Positions 24,425 through 33,329 of a stretch of 64,000 nucleotides of DNA are shown piece by piece; within the stretch, counting starts at the first letter, position 1, and every line of letters starts with the position of its first letter. The stretch spans positions 8,860-72,859 of the forward strand of contig DATKPY010000010.1 in the NCBI GenBank assembly GCA_035523875.1. Direction: 5' to 3'. Below the pieces are notes generated by a model. It saw nothing but the letters and a program-made list of their open reading frames with translations. It was not told the DNA's origin and searched no databases. Position numbers and translations under genes: made by a program. The stretch is from JASHUC01 sp035523875 (lineage in GTDB: Bacteria; Pseudomonadota; Gammaproteobacteria; Steroidobacterales; Steroidobacteraceae).

Positions 24425-26221
24425 TCAGTAACCGATCGCCTCGCCGTCCTTGCGCATCTCCGAGGCACCCCAGTAGACGTGATTCTTCGCGTCCCACTCG
24501 ATTGCCTGGTAGCCGCCGAAGGAGCCGGTACCGGGCGCGATGCGATAGCCGCGGCGCGCGAGCTCCTGCTTGACCGCCGGGGCGAATCCCGACTCCATCT
24601 CGACCGTTCCGGGACCGCTCGATCGGGCGCCGGTGACCTCCGTGCCCCCCGCGTGATACCAGCGCGCGGCATCGCCTGCGTCCTGCACGTTCATGCCGAA
24701 GTCGATGATGTCGGTCAGGATCTGTACCTGGCCCTGCGGCTGCATGTCGCCGCCCATGACGCCGAAGGAGAGGAAGGGCAAACCGTCCTTCATGACGAAT
24801 CCCGGAATGATCGTGTGGAATGGACGCTTGCCGGGCGCATACACATTGGCTGCGTGCGCATCGAGCGAGAAGAGCTGCCCGCGGTCCTGGAACATGAAGC
24901 CAAGATGGTCGGGCACGAGCCCCGAGCCCATGCCGCGATAGTTCGACTGGATGAGCGAGACCATCATCCCGTTGCGATCCGCGGTGGTGAGATAGATCGT
25001 CTCCCCGCCGGCGGGCACGGGATTTCCAGGCCCCACGTTCTCGCGCGCGTGATGCGGATCGATGAGACGGCGGCGCGCATCTGCGTACGCGTTCGAGATC
25101 AGGGCCTGCATCGGCACGTGCACGAAGGCCGGATCCGCGTACCACTTGGCGAGATCCTCGTAAGCGAGCCGCTTCGCCTCGAGCATCACGGTGATCGCAT
25201 CGGCCGATCCGGCCCCCATCCTCCGTAGATCGAAGCCTTTGATGAGCTGCAGCATCTCGAGCACTGCGCCGCCCTGACCGTTCGGCGGCAGCTCGTACAC
25301 GTCATAACCGCGATAGTTCACGCTGAGCGGCGTGACCCATTCGCCATGATGGGCCGCGAAGTCCGCGTAGCGCAGATCGCCGCCGATACGCCGGAAGTAC
25401 CGGTCGATCGTGCGCGCGATGGGCCCCCTGTAGAACGCGTCGCGGCCGCCGGCGGCGATCTCCGCGAGCGTTCGCGCGAGATCCGGGTTACGGAAGATTT
25501 CGCCCTCGGCGGGCGTGTGGCCATCGACCAGGTACGTCGCTCGGGCGTTGTCGAGCTTGCCCGCGAGCATCCTGTCGTGCTCGAACGCGGCCATGTTGGC
25601 CTTCCAGTACTGCGCGATCAGCTGCGTGACCGGAAACCCCTCGCGTGCGTAGCGAATCGCCGGGGCGAGGTCCTCGGCCATCGGCAGCTTGCCGAAGCGC
25701 TCGTGCAGTGCGAACCACGCATCGACCGCGCCCGGCACGGTGATGGGGAGCGTGCCGTGAGGCGGGATGAGCGGCCGATTGGGCAGGCCCGCCTGGGCCC
25801 AAGCCGCTTCCACTTCGGCTTTCATTTTCGCAAGATCGCGGCCCTTGGCGGAGCGACCCGAGCCATTGTAGCCATAGAGGTGTTTCGTCGCGGGATCCCA
25901 GACGATCGCGAACAGGTCTCCGCCGATGCCGTTCAGTACCGGCTGCATCAACCCGATCGCGGCGTTGGCCGCGATGGCCGCATCGACGGCACTGCCGCCG
26001 CGCTTGAGAATGTCGACCGCGATCTCGGAGGCGAGCGGCTGCTCGGTAGCGGCCATCCCATGCTGGGCGAGCACGGGCGAGCGCGTCGCCCAGGGAACCC
26101 CGGAGTAGCGATCGCCGCGCCCGAGCTGTGCGCGCGCCGCTTGAGGTACGAGCACGAGCGCGAGCGTGATCGACACGCCTGCGAGCAGCATCCGGCCGAA
26201 CGGTCTCATCGCGTGGCGCAT
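24425..26221 (-). CDS. Gamma-glutamyltransferase family protein (periplasmic)
   Basis: A 598-residue Ntn-hydrolase with signal peptide (MLLAGVSITLALVLVPQAARA). Family blocks are clear: HGMAATEQPLASEIAVDILKR, GGSAVDAAIAANAAIGLMQP, NGIGGDLFAIVWD, PPNGQGGAVLEML. The autocatalytic cleavage site and nucleophile Thr fall in GGETIYLTTADRNGMMVS, where the usual TTH is replaced by ETIY. The oxyanion segment is MGSGLVPDHLGFMFQDRG. These proteins self-cleave into two subunits and hydrolyse glutathione or gamma-glutamyl amides, or act as acylases. The variant nucleophile context leaves acylase/other amidase activity open. It is single-gene and convergent with the MFS gene. Confidence 0.88.
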   Translation of the reverse strand: MRHAMRPFGRMLLAGVSITLALVLVPQAARAQLGRGDRYSGVPWATRSPVLAQHGMAATEQPLASEIAVDILKRGGSAVDAAIAANAAIGLMQPVLNGIGGDLFAIVWDPATKHLYGYNGSGRSAKGRDLAKMKAEVEAAWAQAGLPNRPLIPPHGTLPITVPGAVDAWFALHERFGKLPMAEDLAPAIRYAREGFPVTQLIAQYWKANMAAFEHDRMLAGKLDNARATYLVDGHTPAEGEIFRNPDLARTLAEIAAGGRDAFYRGPIARTIDRYFRRIGGDLRYADFAAHHGEWVTPLSVNYRGYDVYELPPNGQGGAVLEMLQLIKGFDLRRMGAGSADAITVMLEAKRLAYEDLAKWYADPAFVHVPMQALISNAYADARRRLIDPHHARENVGPGNPVPAGGETIYLTTADRNGMMVSLIQSNYRGMGSGLVPDHLGFMFQDRGQLFSLDAHAANVYAPGKRPFHTIIPGFVMKDGLPFLSFGVMGGDMQPQGQVQILTDIIDFGMNVQDAGDAARWYHAGGTEVTGARSSGPGTVEMESGFAPAVKQELARRGYRIAPGTGSFGGYQAIEWDAKNHVYWGASEMRKDGEAIGY

Positions 26222-26321
26222 CGTTCAATCCCCAGCGAGCCGGCTGCCTCATCCGCAGCCAGGACAGAGCATACGCGCGGCGTTGCGCCTGCTGCGAGCC
26301 CGACCTGCACGGACGACTATT

Positions 26322-27185
26322 CTACGACGCGTCGGGTCGGCTGCCTGCGGGCATGCCGGCCGCTGCCGCGCCGATCATGCGCACCTCACGCTGCGGGAAC
26401 GGCATCACGACACCGCGCCTGCGGAACGTGGCGAGCAGCGCGGCGTTGATCTCGCTCGTAGCGCCGCCGAAGTCGGCCACGTGGACCCAGGGCCGCACGC
26501 CGATCGTCACGGACCATTCCCCGAGCGAGGCGGTCTGCACGAGAGGCGGCGGGTCCTTGAGCACGCGGGGACTGGCTTCGAGGATCTCCCGAACCGTGGC
26601 GAGTGCGGCAGCGAGATCGGTGTCATAGGCGACCCCGACGGTCAGGTCGATCTGGCGGATCGAGCCGTAGTTGTGAAGTATCTCCCCGGCAATCTTGCGG
26701 TTGGGGATGACGATGCGGGAGCGATCGGGATGCAGGAGTGTCGTGCTGAAGAGGGTGATGCTCTCAACGGTGCCCTCCTTGCCGACGACCTCGATGTATT
26801 CACCGACGCGGAATGGCTTGGTGAAGATGATCGCGAGACCTGCAACCAGATTGCTCAGCACCCCTTGCGTTGCGAGCGCGATGCCCGCGCCCGCGACGCT
26901 CAGCCCGGCGATCAGCGGCAACAGCTCGACGCCCAAGTTCTGCAGCGCGAGAACCAGAAAGAGCGCAAACGAGAGGACCCAGACCACGCGGGCGATCAGG
27001 GTCCGCACCGGCGGTTCGAGCTCCAGGCGGCCCAAGCCGCGGGCCGCCCAGTGACTCACCGAGCGGCTCACGATGATTCCGACGAGCAGGATGAAGACCG
27101 CAACGAGGAGTTTCGGCCCGAAGCGCACGGCGAGGTCGATCAGGGAGTCCTTGAGGTGGCCGGCCGAGGCGAGTTGCTCGTTCAT
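26322..27185 (-). CDS. MscS-family mechanosensitive channel
   Basis: A 287-residue small-conductance channel. Three TM helices (about 22-42, 62-84 and the pore helix) lead to the conserved pore-lining region LIAGLSVAGAGIALATQGVLS, followed by the beta domain FTKPFRVGEYIEVVGKEGTVES with TLLHPDRSRIVIPNRKI. The C-terminal alpha/beta domain follows (VGVAYDTDLAAAL). It opens under membrane tension to release solutes during hypo-osmotic shock. It is on the same strand as, but 100 bp beyond, the gamma-glutamyltransferase gene and 36 bp from the TIR gene, so co-transcription with the sensor/TIR pair is possible. Confidence 0.92.
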   Translation of the reverse strand: MNEQLASAGHLKDSLIDLAVRFGPKLLVAVFILLVGIIVSRSVSHWAARGLGRLELEPPVRTLIARVVWVLSFALFLVLALQNLGVELLPLIAGLSVAGAGIALATQGVLSNLVAGLAIIFTKPFRVGEYIEVVGKEGTVESITLFSTTLLHPDRSRIVIPNRKIAGEILHNYGSIRQIDLTVGVAYDTDLAAALATVREILEASPRVLKDPPPLVQTASLGEWSVTIGVRPWVHVADFGGATSEINAALLATFRRRGVVMPFPQREVRMIGAAAAGMPAGSRPDAS

Positions 27186-27221
27186 GCGCGTTCCCCCGTT
27201 TGAATTCTTATGCCGATTGCT

Positions 27222-27935
27222 CTACGGATGCCGCAATGCCTTGCACGACTCGAGAAATCGGTGCCGATCTTCCTTCGAATCGAGCTCGGCGGTGAGCTTG
27301 TCGAGGAGTTGGTCGAGATTTCCCGCATTGCGCGCACTACGGTCCACGAGAATGCGCGCAATTGGCCCGATGAGTCGTGCCAGATGGAGCTCGATCTGCT
27401 CGAGCTGCGCGGGCGGCAGACACGGATCGTGCGGCGTCGGCGCGGCCACCGGGTGCCCGGCTGCCGAGGCGCCCGCTGTCCCCCCCGTTGGCGCCGCGGT
27501 CGCGCCGTGCGCACTGTCCCCCTCGGCGAGAAGCGACCGCAGGTAGGTGCAGAGCCGCGCGTAATGTGCCCGCCGCGGGGGTGAGAAGGCATCGAGCCAG
27601 TGCTGGGCACTGAGGAAGTACTCGAGACTCCGCGCCGGCATCACCTCCTCGATGCGAAACGGCAGGACGCGCAGCTGCTTGTGAACCGCGCGCTCGACCT
27701 CGCGGCGCACCTGAGAGGATTCGTTGCTGCTCGCTGAAAATACGAGCACCATGACTCGCGCTCCCGAGATGGCATCGATGATCTCCTCGGCCCAGTCGGC
27801 CGAGGGCGATACGTCCCGCGGTGCGATCCATACTGCGAGCCCGTTCGCCTCGAGGTGCTCGGCGAGCTCGAAGGCGCACTCCCGGTCGGGTTGCGAGTAG
27901 CTCACGAAGATCTCGCGTGCCACGGCTTCAGCCAC
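27222..27935 (-). CDS. TIR-domain protein with C-terminal helical domain
   Basis: A 237-residue soluble protein. Residues 7-140 are a TIR domain: REIFVSYSQPDRECAFELAEHL, GLAVWIAPRDV, DWAEEIIDAISGARVMVLVFS, and SSQVRREVERAV, where E79 occupies the position of the catalytic glutamate of NAD-cleaving TIRs. A low-complexity Ala/Thr/Gly linker follows, then a C-terminal helical domain (LARLIGPIARILVDRSARN, LDKLTAELDSKEDRHRFL) like the one at the ends of some bacterial kinases. The GTG start at 27935 overlaps the end of the upstream sensor gene by 8 bp, so the two are coupled. NADase activity, signalling or defence are possible. Confidence 0.85.
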   Translation of the reverse strand: MAEAVAREIFVSYSQPDRECAFELAEHLEANGLAVWIAPRDVSPSADWAEEIIDAISGARVMVLVFSASSNESSQVRREVERAVHKQLRVLPFRIEEVMPARSLEYFLSAQHWLDAFSPPRRAHYARLCTYLRSLLAEGDSAHGATAAPTGGTAGASAAGHPVAAPTPHDPCLPPAQLEQIELHLARLIGPIARILVDRSARNAGNLDQLLDKLTAELDSKEDRHRFLESCKALRHP

Positions 27936-28830
27936 CGACCATCTTGAGCGCCTTCTCCACACTCTTGCGCAGCCGCTCGAACGCCTGCGCGAGCCCCGCG
28001 ATCTCACCGCTCTTGGCGGCGGGCTCAAAGGTTATGCTGGTCAGACGCCCCAAGCTCACCTCATCGGCGTGGCGGGCCATGCGCCGCAGCGGACGCACCA
28101 CGATCGCGAAGAGCGCGAGATTGACGAGGAGGAGCAATGCGGTGAGCGCGCTCGCGGTGGTGATCACGATGCCGCGTAGCACGCTCGCTGCACGTGCGCT
28201 CGCCTCGTTGAATGGGGCCGAGACGATCTGCGCCCCGACGACCTCGTTCGCTTGCCAGCCGAAGCCGTTGTCGCGGCCGTAGCGCGCGAGAAGCGCCGCC
28301 GGTGCTGCGGAAGCGAGGCCATGGCAGATCAAGCACTCCGGCTCGGCGCGAATGGGCCGTGCGAGATACAGTGCATGTCCCATCGCGCCGTCGCGCTCGC
28401 CCTCGATCTGACCGAGGCCCGCGTGATTGCGAAACTGTTGGATGATGTCCGCCTCCCAGTCGGTCGCGCGGTCGCGCGGATTGGTCGGATTGAGGGTTGC
28501 CTCCTTGTAATAGAAGTCCGGGTGTCTCTTGCGCAGCACGAGAAAATTCTGCGTCGCGGCGTAAAAAGGGATGCTCTGGGGCACGAATCGGTCGTGCATC
28601 TCTGCGGCGAGGAGCGGATCGATCTCGTTCGCCGTATAGGCGCGGCTCGCGAGCGCACTGTCGAGCATGAGAGAGGCCGTGCCGAGAACCTCGCGGCGTG
28701 CATTGGTCTGCAACAGGGATTGGCAGATGTACGCAACGGCTGTGCCGGCGAGCGCGAAGCCCACGACGAGCACGATGTTCATTCGGACGAGTAGGCTCAT
28801 CGGTCCTCGCGCGGGCGGCGGGAGACGCAT
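27928..28830 (-). CDS. Tll0287-like (DUF3365) heme c sensor with HAMP domain
   Basis: A 300-residue membrane protein. TM1 spans 19-38. A periplasmic domain (40-215) resembles DUF3365/Tll0287 (YTANEIDPLLAAEMHDRFVPQ, PFYAATQNF, NPTNPRDRATDWEADII) and carries a c-type heme motif CLICH at 166-170. TM2 (219-246) is followed by a HAMP domain (247-298, VVRPLRRMARHADEVSLGRL). No kinase, cyclase or methyl-accepting domain follows: the protein ends right after HAMP. Such domains are thought to sense redox or gases. The TIR gene starts inside its last codons, making TIR the probable separate output. The ATG at 28830 follows GGGAG. Confidence 0.88.
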   Translation of the reverse strand: MRLPPPARGPMSLLVRMNIVLVVGFALAGTAVAYICQSLLQTNARREVLGTASLMLDSALASRAYTANEIDPLLAAEMHDRFVPQSIPFYAATQNFLVLRKRHPDFYYKEATLNPTNPRDRATDWEADIIQQFRNHAGLGQIEGERDGAMGHALYLARPIRAEPECLICHGLASAAPAALLARYGRDNGFGWQANEVVGAQIVSAPFNEASARAASVLRGIVITTASALTALLLLVNLALFAIVVRPLRRMARHADEVSLGRLTSITFEPAAKSGEIAGLAQAFERLRKSVEKALKMVGG

Positions 28831-28987
28831 CACGCACTCCCGAGCGCGAAAGTAGTGGATTGGGGGGCGTCGACGCAAGCCAGGTAGCCGGCGGCTGCAC
28901 GGCCGGCGCGCAACGGCCTTGTCGCCTTCTCTCCGGTCGGGGAGAATGCGTCCGCCCTCGCAGTATTGCCGAATCCGGAGCGCAGCC

Positions 28988-29962
28988 GTGAAGACGAAAC
29001 CGACGCGCGCACAGTCGATCGCCATGCTCGCTTTCCTGCTTGCCTCGGGCGTGGCGCTCGCAAGCGCGCCGCTGCAGAGAACCCAGGCCCCCGGCTATTA
29101 CCGCTTGATGCTCGGGGACTTCGAGGTGACCGCGCTATCCGATGGCACGCTGCCGTTCAACGTGGGAGCGCTACTCAAGCACGTCACCCCCGCGCAGCTC
29201 GACGCGGACCTCGCGCGCGTGTTCCTCAAGGAGCCGGTCGAGACCTCGGTGAATGCGTTCCTGGTCAATACCGGCGCGCGTCTGGTGCTCATCGACACCG
29301 GGATTGGCCCATCGGGACCGCCTTCGGCCGGCAGGCTGCTTGCCAATCTGCGCGCCGCCGGCTATCGGCCGGAGGAGGTGGATGACATCCTCATTACCCA
29401 CATGCACGGCGATCACATTGGTGGCCTGAGCCGCAACGGGCAGGCGGTGTTCCCCAATGCGATGGTCCATGCGGCGCGTGCCGAGGCGGAGTACTGGCTG
29501 AGCGAGGCGAGGATGAATGGGGCACCCGCCGCGCGTCGCGGCGCCTTTCGTGGCGCGATGGCGGCGCTCAAGCCCTACGTCGATGCCATGCGCTTCGAGA
29601 CATTCGACGGCGATGTGGACGTCGTGCCGGGAATTCGCGCTGTGGCGGCGCCGGGTCACACTCCGGGACACACGATGTACCTCGTCTCGAGCCGGGGCGA
29701 GCAGCTGCTGCTTTGGGGTGACCTCGTGCACGTGGCCGCGGTGCAATTTCTCGATCCGTCGGTCACCATCAGCTTCGACAGCGATTCGGCGCAGGCGGCG
29801 CGGGAGCGTCTCAAGATCTTCGCCATGGTTGCTGCAAAGGGCTATCTCATCGGCGGTGCGCATCTCTCGTTCCCGGGTCTCGGTCACCTGCGCGCAAACC
29901 GGGGAGCGGGCTACACGTTCGTGCCGGTGTCGTACACCTTGCCCCGCACGGCTTCGCACTAG
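28988..29962 (+). CDS. Secreted metallo-beta-lactamase-fold hydrolase
   Basis: A 324-residue MBL-fold enzyme with N-terminal signal peptide (VKTKPTRAQSIAMLAFLLAS). The zinc motif is ILITHMHGDHIGGLS, with further ligands in APGHTPGHTMYL and WGDLVH. The region resembles lactonase/ AHL-lactonase-like and other broad MBL-fold hydrolases (family with LVNTGARLVLIDTGIG). It is exported to the periplasm. The GTG start was chosen for the GGAG site 8 bases upstream and the signal peptide. It is divergent from the heme sensor/TIR operon and 52 bp ahead of the DUF2817 gene, likely an operon. Confidence 0.85.
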   Translation: MKTKPTRAQSIAMLAFLLASGVALASAPLQRTQAPGYYRLMLGDFEVTALSDGTLPFNVGALLKHVTPAQLDADLARVFLKEPVETSVNAFLVNTGARLVLIDTGIGPSGPPSAGRLLANLRAAGYRPEEVDDILITHMHGDHIGGLSRNGQAVFPNAMVHAARAEAEYWLSEARMNGAPAARRGAFRGAMAALKPYVDAMRFETFDGDVDVVPGIRAVAAPGHTPGHTMYLVSSRGEQLLLWGDLVHVAAVQFLDPSVTISFDSDSAQAARERLKIFAMVAAKGYLIGGAHLSFPGLGHLRANRGAGYTFVPVSYTLPRTASH

Positions 29963-30014
29963 GGGGTCTGCGGGCGGGATCGCTCCGCATCGACCGCGAC
30001 CAGGAGCCTCTCAC

Positions 30015-31109
30015 ATGGCGATCTCCGAGTATTTCAGTGGCGATTACGCCGCCGCGAGGATTCGCTTTCGCGCTGCAGCCGAGCGCGCCGGCGCAACGCT
30101 ACGCGATCACCCGCTGCCGCAGCGGCTTGGCGCGCAGGGCGAGCCGCTCGCCATGGACGTTGCGCGACTCGGAAATCCGCACGCGGATTGCGCGCTCGTC
30201 GTGATCTCGGGCACACACGGCGTCGAAGGATTCTGCGGTTCGGGCTGTCAAGTGGGACTCCTGAGCGATCAGCTGTGCGAGGCGCTGCCGCAGTCCGCCT
30301 GCCTCGTGCTCGTGCATGCGCTCAATCCGTTCGGATTCTCCTGGAGCCGTCGCGTCAACGAGGACGGCGTGGACCTCAATCGAAATTTCGTCGATTTCTC
30401 GCAGCCGCTGCCGTCATCGAATGCCTACGAGCCGCTGCACGAGCTGCTGGTGCCGGTCGACTGGCACGGCGAGGGGAGGCGCGCGGCCGATGCCGCCCTG
30501 GCCGCGCTCATGCAGCGACAGGGCCCGCGGGCTGTGCAGACAGCGATCACCGGGGGCCAGTACAGCCGCCCGAGCGGCCTTTTCTACGGCGGCCGTCGCG
30601 CGAGCTGGTCGGCGACGACGCTCGAGCGGGTGCTGAAGGAAGCGTTGCCCGCGAGCGTTGCACGGCTCGCAGTGCTCGATCTGCACACCGGCCTCGGACC
30701 TGCCGCCTATGGCGAGCCCATTCTCACCGCGAGCGGTCCCGGCGATCTCGAGCGTGCGCGCCGCTGGTACGGACCGGAGGTGAAGGATCTGGATGCCGAC
30801 GAGTCGGTCTCGGCGCGGGTGGTGGGCTCGGTCGCCGATGGGGTGCGCCGGGCACTGCCACGGGTGGATCTCACGTTCCTCGCGCTGGAATTCGGGACGA
30901 TTCCCCTGGAGCGGGTGCTGAACGCCCTGCGCGCCGATCACTGGCTGCACGCGCATGGCGGGAGTGATGAGGAGCTGCGTGCGCAGATTGGCCGCCAGAT
31001 GCGCGAGGCGTTCTTCTCGCAGAATCCGGCATGGCAGGCCGCCGTGTACGGGCGTACCGTGGATTTCGCGTATCGCGCCGCACGCGGTCTCGCCGAGCGC
31101 CCGCGCTGA
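30015..31109 (+). CDS. DUF2817 / M14-like zinc carboxypeptidase-type protein
   Basis: A 364-residue protein of the DUF2817 family, related to M14 zinc carboxypeptidases/succinylglutamate desuccinylase-like. Zinc ligands can be read in ISGTHGVEGFCG (His and Glu), and VLDLHTGLG (third His), with the general-base Glu in FLALEFGTI. HALNPFGFSWSRRVNEDGVDLNRNF carries the substrate-carboxylate arginines (segment shown is split over two motifs in related enzymes). There is no signal peptide, so it is cytoplasmic. AGGAG lies 8 bases before the ATG. It probably works with the upstream MBL hydrolase. The substrate is unknown. Confidence 0.85.
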   Translation: MAISEYFSGDYAAARIRFRAAAERAGATLRDHPLPQRLGAQGEPLAMDVARLGNPHADCALVVISGTHGVEGFCGSGCQVGLLSDQLCEALPQSACLVLVHALNPFGFSWSRRVNEDGVDLNRNFVDFSQPLPSSNAYEPLHELLVPVDWHGEGRRAADAALAALMQRQGPRAVQTAITGGQYSRPSGLFYGGRRASWSATTLERVLKEALPASVARLAVLDLHTGLGPAAYGEPILTASGPGDLERARRWYGPEVKDLDADESVSARVVGSVADGVRRALPRVDLTFLALEFGTIPLERVLNALRADHWLHAHGGSDEELRAQIGRQMREAFFSQNPAWQAAVYGRTVDFAYRAARGLAERPR

Positions 31110-31131
31110 GGCACAGCACTGCGCGCCGGGG

Positions 31132-31401
31132 TCAGCTGCGACCGCGCGCCCACCCCCGGTAATGAACTTCGATGCGCGCACCGCGCTCACCGCACCTGCG
31201 GCAGCGGAAATGGCGGCAAATCTCCCCGAGCGTCGCGTTCGCTCCGAAGCGCTCGAGGAGGCGCGCGAGCTCGAGCTCGCGGCGATTTCCGCATCCCGGA
31301 CTGCGGCAGCGGGCGGTAAGCGTGTAGCCCTGGGCGTATGCGGCGAGGGCATCGCAATCCCGTCCCCACAGTCTGCTGCGCTCGGGATTCTTTCCTCCCA
31401 T
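31132..31401 (-). CDS. Small zinc-ribbon protein
   Basis: An 89-residue protein with two Cys pairs, CRSPGCG (31-37) and CRRCGERGARIEV (68 onward), separated by LARLLERFGANATLGEICRHFR. This is the layout of a small rubredoxin-knuckle zinc ribbon found singly in many proteobacteria. No function is known. It is tail-to-tail with the DUF2817 gene (22 bp apart) and divergent from the SRAP gene. Confidence 0.7.
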   Translation of the reverse strand: MGGKNPERSRLWGRDCDALAAYAQGYTLTARCRSPGCGNRRELELARLLERFGANATLGEICRHFRCRRCGERGARIEVHYRGWARGRS

Positions 31402-31466
31402 GACCGCGAGCGTAGTGACGGCGCTGTCAGGCTGTCCATGCAGTACGATTAGAGACAGGGGACTGT

Positions 31467-32150
31467 ATGTGCGGACGTTACATCCTGCGACAGGCAGCCG
31501 CTGCGGAGCGTGAATTCGCTCTCGCGCGCGTGAGCTGGCAGTTCACCGCGAGCTACAACATCGCCCCGACACAGAGCGTGCCCGTCGTCAGGATGACCGA
31601 GGGCGTGCGCGAGGGGGTCGCACTTCGCTGGGGACTCATCCCGTTCTTCGCGCGCGGCGAGCCTCCGAAGTACTCGACGATCAACGCGCGCATCGAGACG
31701 ATCGCGAGCGCCGCCTCCTACCGCGGACCCTGGAAGCGCGGCCAGCGCTGCATTCAGCTCGCCTCCGGATTCTACGAATGGCACCTCGATGCGCAGGGAA
31801 GCAAGATTCCCTACTTCATTCATCTCGTCGATCAGGAGCTGTTCGGTTTCGCGGCGCTCTGGGATCGCTCGCTGCGCGCGGACGCGACGGCCGTCGAGAG
31901 CTGCGCGCTCATCACGATGCCCGGCAATGCGCTGATGCGCGACATCCACAACACCGGAAGCAATCCGCACCGGATGCCGGCGATCCTGCGCCGGGAGTCC
32001 CGCGAGGCCTGGCTCAGCGGCACTCCCGAGCAGGCGCACGCGGCGCTCGAGGCGTATCCCGCGGATTTGATGGTTGCCTACGCTGTCAGCACTCGCGTCA
32101 ACTCGCCCAAGAATGATGAGCCGAGCCTGATCGAGCCGCGCTCAGCGTGA
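31467..32150 (+). CDS. yedK: SOS response-associated peptidase (YedK/HMCES family)
   Basis: A 227-residue SRAP protein. The catalytic Cys2 follows the initiator Met (MCGRY), and NIAPTQSVPVV, INARIET, CIQLASGFYEW and DIHNTGSNP-HRMPAIL match the family. SRAP proteins crosslink covalently to abasic sites in single-stranded DNA through Cys2 and protect them during replication. The active-site Asn, Glu (GFYEW) and His (HRMP) are all present. It is a single gene with no SOS box that I could identify. It is divergent from the zinc-ribbon gene and ends close to a minus-strand small lipoprotein gene. Confidence 0.93.
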   Translation: MCGRYILRQAAAAEREFALARVSWQFTASYNIAPTQSVPVVRMTEGVREGVALRWGLIPFFARGEPPKYSTINARIETIASAASYRGPWKRGQRCIQLASGFYEWHLDAQGSKIPYFIHLVDQELFGFAALWDRSLRADATAVESCALITMPGNALMRDIHNTGSNPHRMPAILRRESREAWLSGTPEQAHAALEAYPADLMVAYAVSTRVNSPKNDEPSLIEPRSA

Positions 32151-32188
32151 GCCTCGCGGCGCAGCGAGCCGCCGCATCGGCGGAGCGT

Positions 32189-32329
32189 CTACGGCCGCAC
32201 GAACACCACCGGTGCCGGAACCACGACCATCGCGCGGGGGTGGTAGTAGTAACCGCGAGCCGGTACCACGACGCATCCGCTCAAGGCGAGGAAGCCGAGA
32301 GGAATCAGGAGCATGAATAGCCGCTTCAT
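32189..32329 (-). CDS. Very small lipoprotein
   Basis: A 46-residue peptide: MKRLFMLLIPLGFLALSGC is a complete lipoprotein signal with lipobox LSGC. The mature tail is only about 28 residues, hydrophobic and Tyr/Val/Pro-rich (VVVPARGYYYHPRAMVV). Such short lipoproteins are common in gammaproteobacteria and have no known function. A longer upstream frame exists but the ATG at 32329 gives the proper signal sequence. Confidence 0.65.
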   Translation of the reverse strand: MKRLFMLLIPLGFLALSGCVVVPARGYYYHPRAMVVVPAPVVFVRP

Positions 32330-32526
32330 GGGGGACCTGCCGTAAGTTTGTTGTCCTTGCCAGTTACAACGCGCGGCGAGCGCAGCGGCTGACAGCACCC
32401 GAGTGTGCGCACGGCGTGGCCCAATCTGCGTCCCCCGATACGCATAAGTCACGCTGTCCGTGGGTGCGTGCGGGCTCTAGACTTTACGCGAAGACTTGGA
32501 AACCCCAGGTCGCGGGTGCACTGGAC

Positions 32527-33252
32527 ATGTCAACTCAATGGCACGGCTCGGATGTCGGCAAGGCGATCGCGGCGCGAGCGCACTACGCGACGGTGCGGCG
32601 GCGCGCACTGGGCATGCGATGCGCGCTCGGGTTGCTCGTGCTTGCGCCGGCGCTCTGCATGGCACTCTCGACCGAGAGCTCGGAGCTTCAGGCCGCCCTC
32701 CATGCCACGCCGCATCTGGATCGCGGCGCCGAGCTCTTCGACACGTGCGCGGCCTGTCACGGAAGCGACGGGGGCGGCACGTCCGACGGGACGGTGCCCT
32801 CGATCGCCGGTCAGTACCAGAGTGTGCTCGTGCGGCAGCTGATCGAGTTTCGTCACAGTGCCCGGCTCAATATCCGCATGCAGCACTTCGTCGATCGCCA
32901 TCACCTCACGGATGCGCAGCAGCTCGCCGATGTGGCGGCATATATAAGTAGTCTGCCGCCGCGGGCCGTGCCACCCGGCGGGGCGGTGGCGCCGCTGGGA
33001 ACGGCCGCCATCTACGCGCGCCTGTGCGAGTCGTGCCATGGCCGCAACGGCGAGGGCGACCCCGCCACGCAGGTGCCGCGGCTTGCCGGGCAGCATCCCG
33101 AGTATCTTGGCGAGCAACTGCACGATGCCGCCGAGGGCCGCAGGCCGAGCATGCGCGGGCATGCGCGCAGGCTCCAGACTCTGAGCGGGGAGGAAATCGA
33201 CGGACTCGCCGTTTATCTTGCCGGGATGCGCTCCGCACCGGGTGGCAATTGA
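32527..33252 (+). CDS. Di-heme cytochrome c (c4-like), periplasmic
   Basis: A 241-residue protein with two class I cytochrome c domains: CAACH (74-78) and CESCH (167-171), each with a downstream axial-Met-containing region (LNIRMQHF and RPSMRGH). The arrangement of two similar domains, including PSIAGQYQSVLVRQLIEF and PRLAGQHPEYLGEQL, is that of cytochrome c4, an electron carrier to terminal oxidases. The N-terminal export signal lies about residues 26-48. A second ATG at 32614 would give a more usual signal peptide length. It could serve as acceptor for the PQQ dehydrogenase, but this is inference. Confidence 0.9.
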   Translation: MSTQWHGSDVGKAIAARAHYATVRRRALGMRCALGLLVLAPALCMALSTESSELQAALHATPHLDRGAELFDTCAACHGSDGGGTSDGTVPSIAGQYQSVLVRQLIEFRHSARLNIRMQHFVDRHHLTDAQQLADVAAYISSLPPRAVPPGGAVAPLGTAAIYARLCESCHGRNGEGDPATQVPRLAGQHPEYLGEQLHDAAEGRRPSMRGHARRLQTLSGEEIDGLAVYLAGMRSAPGGN

Positions 33253-33329
33253 GCGTCAAGCGCGCCACCGGAGATGTCGCGGTCGGACCGGGCGATCATC
33301 CGAAGCCGTGGCCCGGGATCTCGAGCGCC

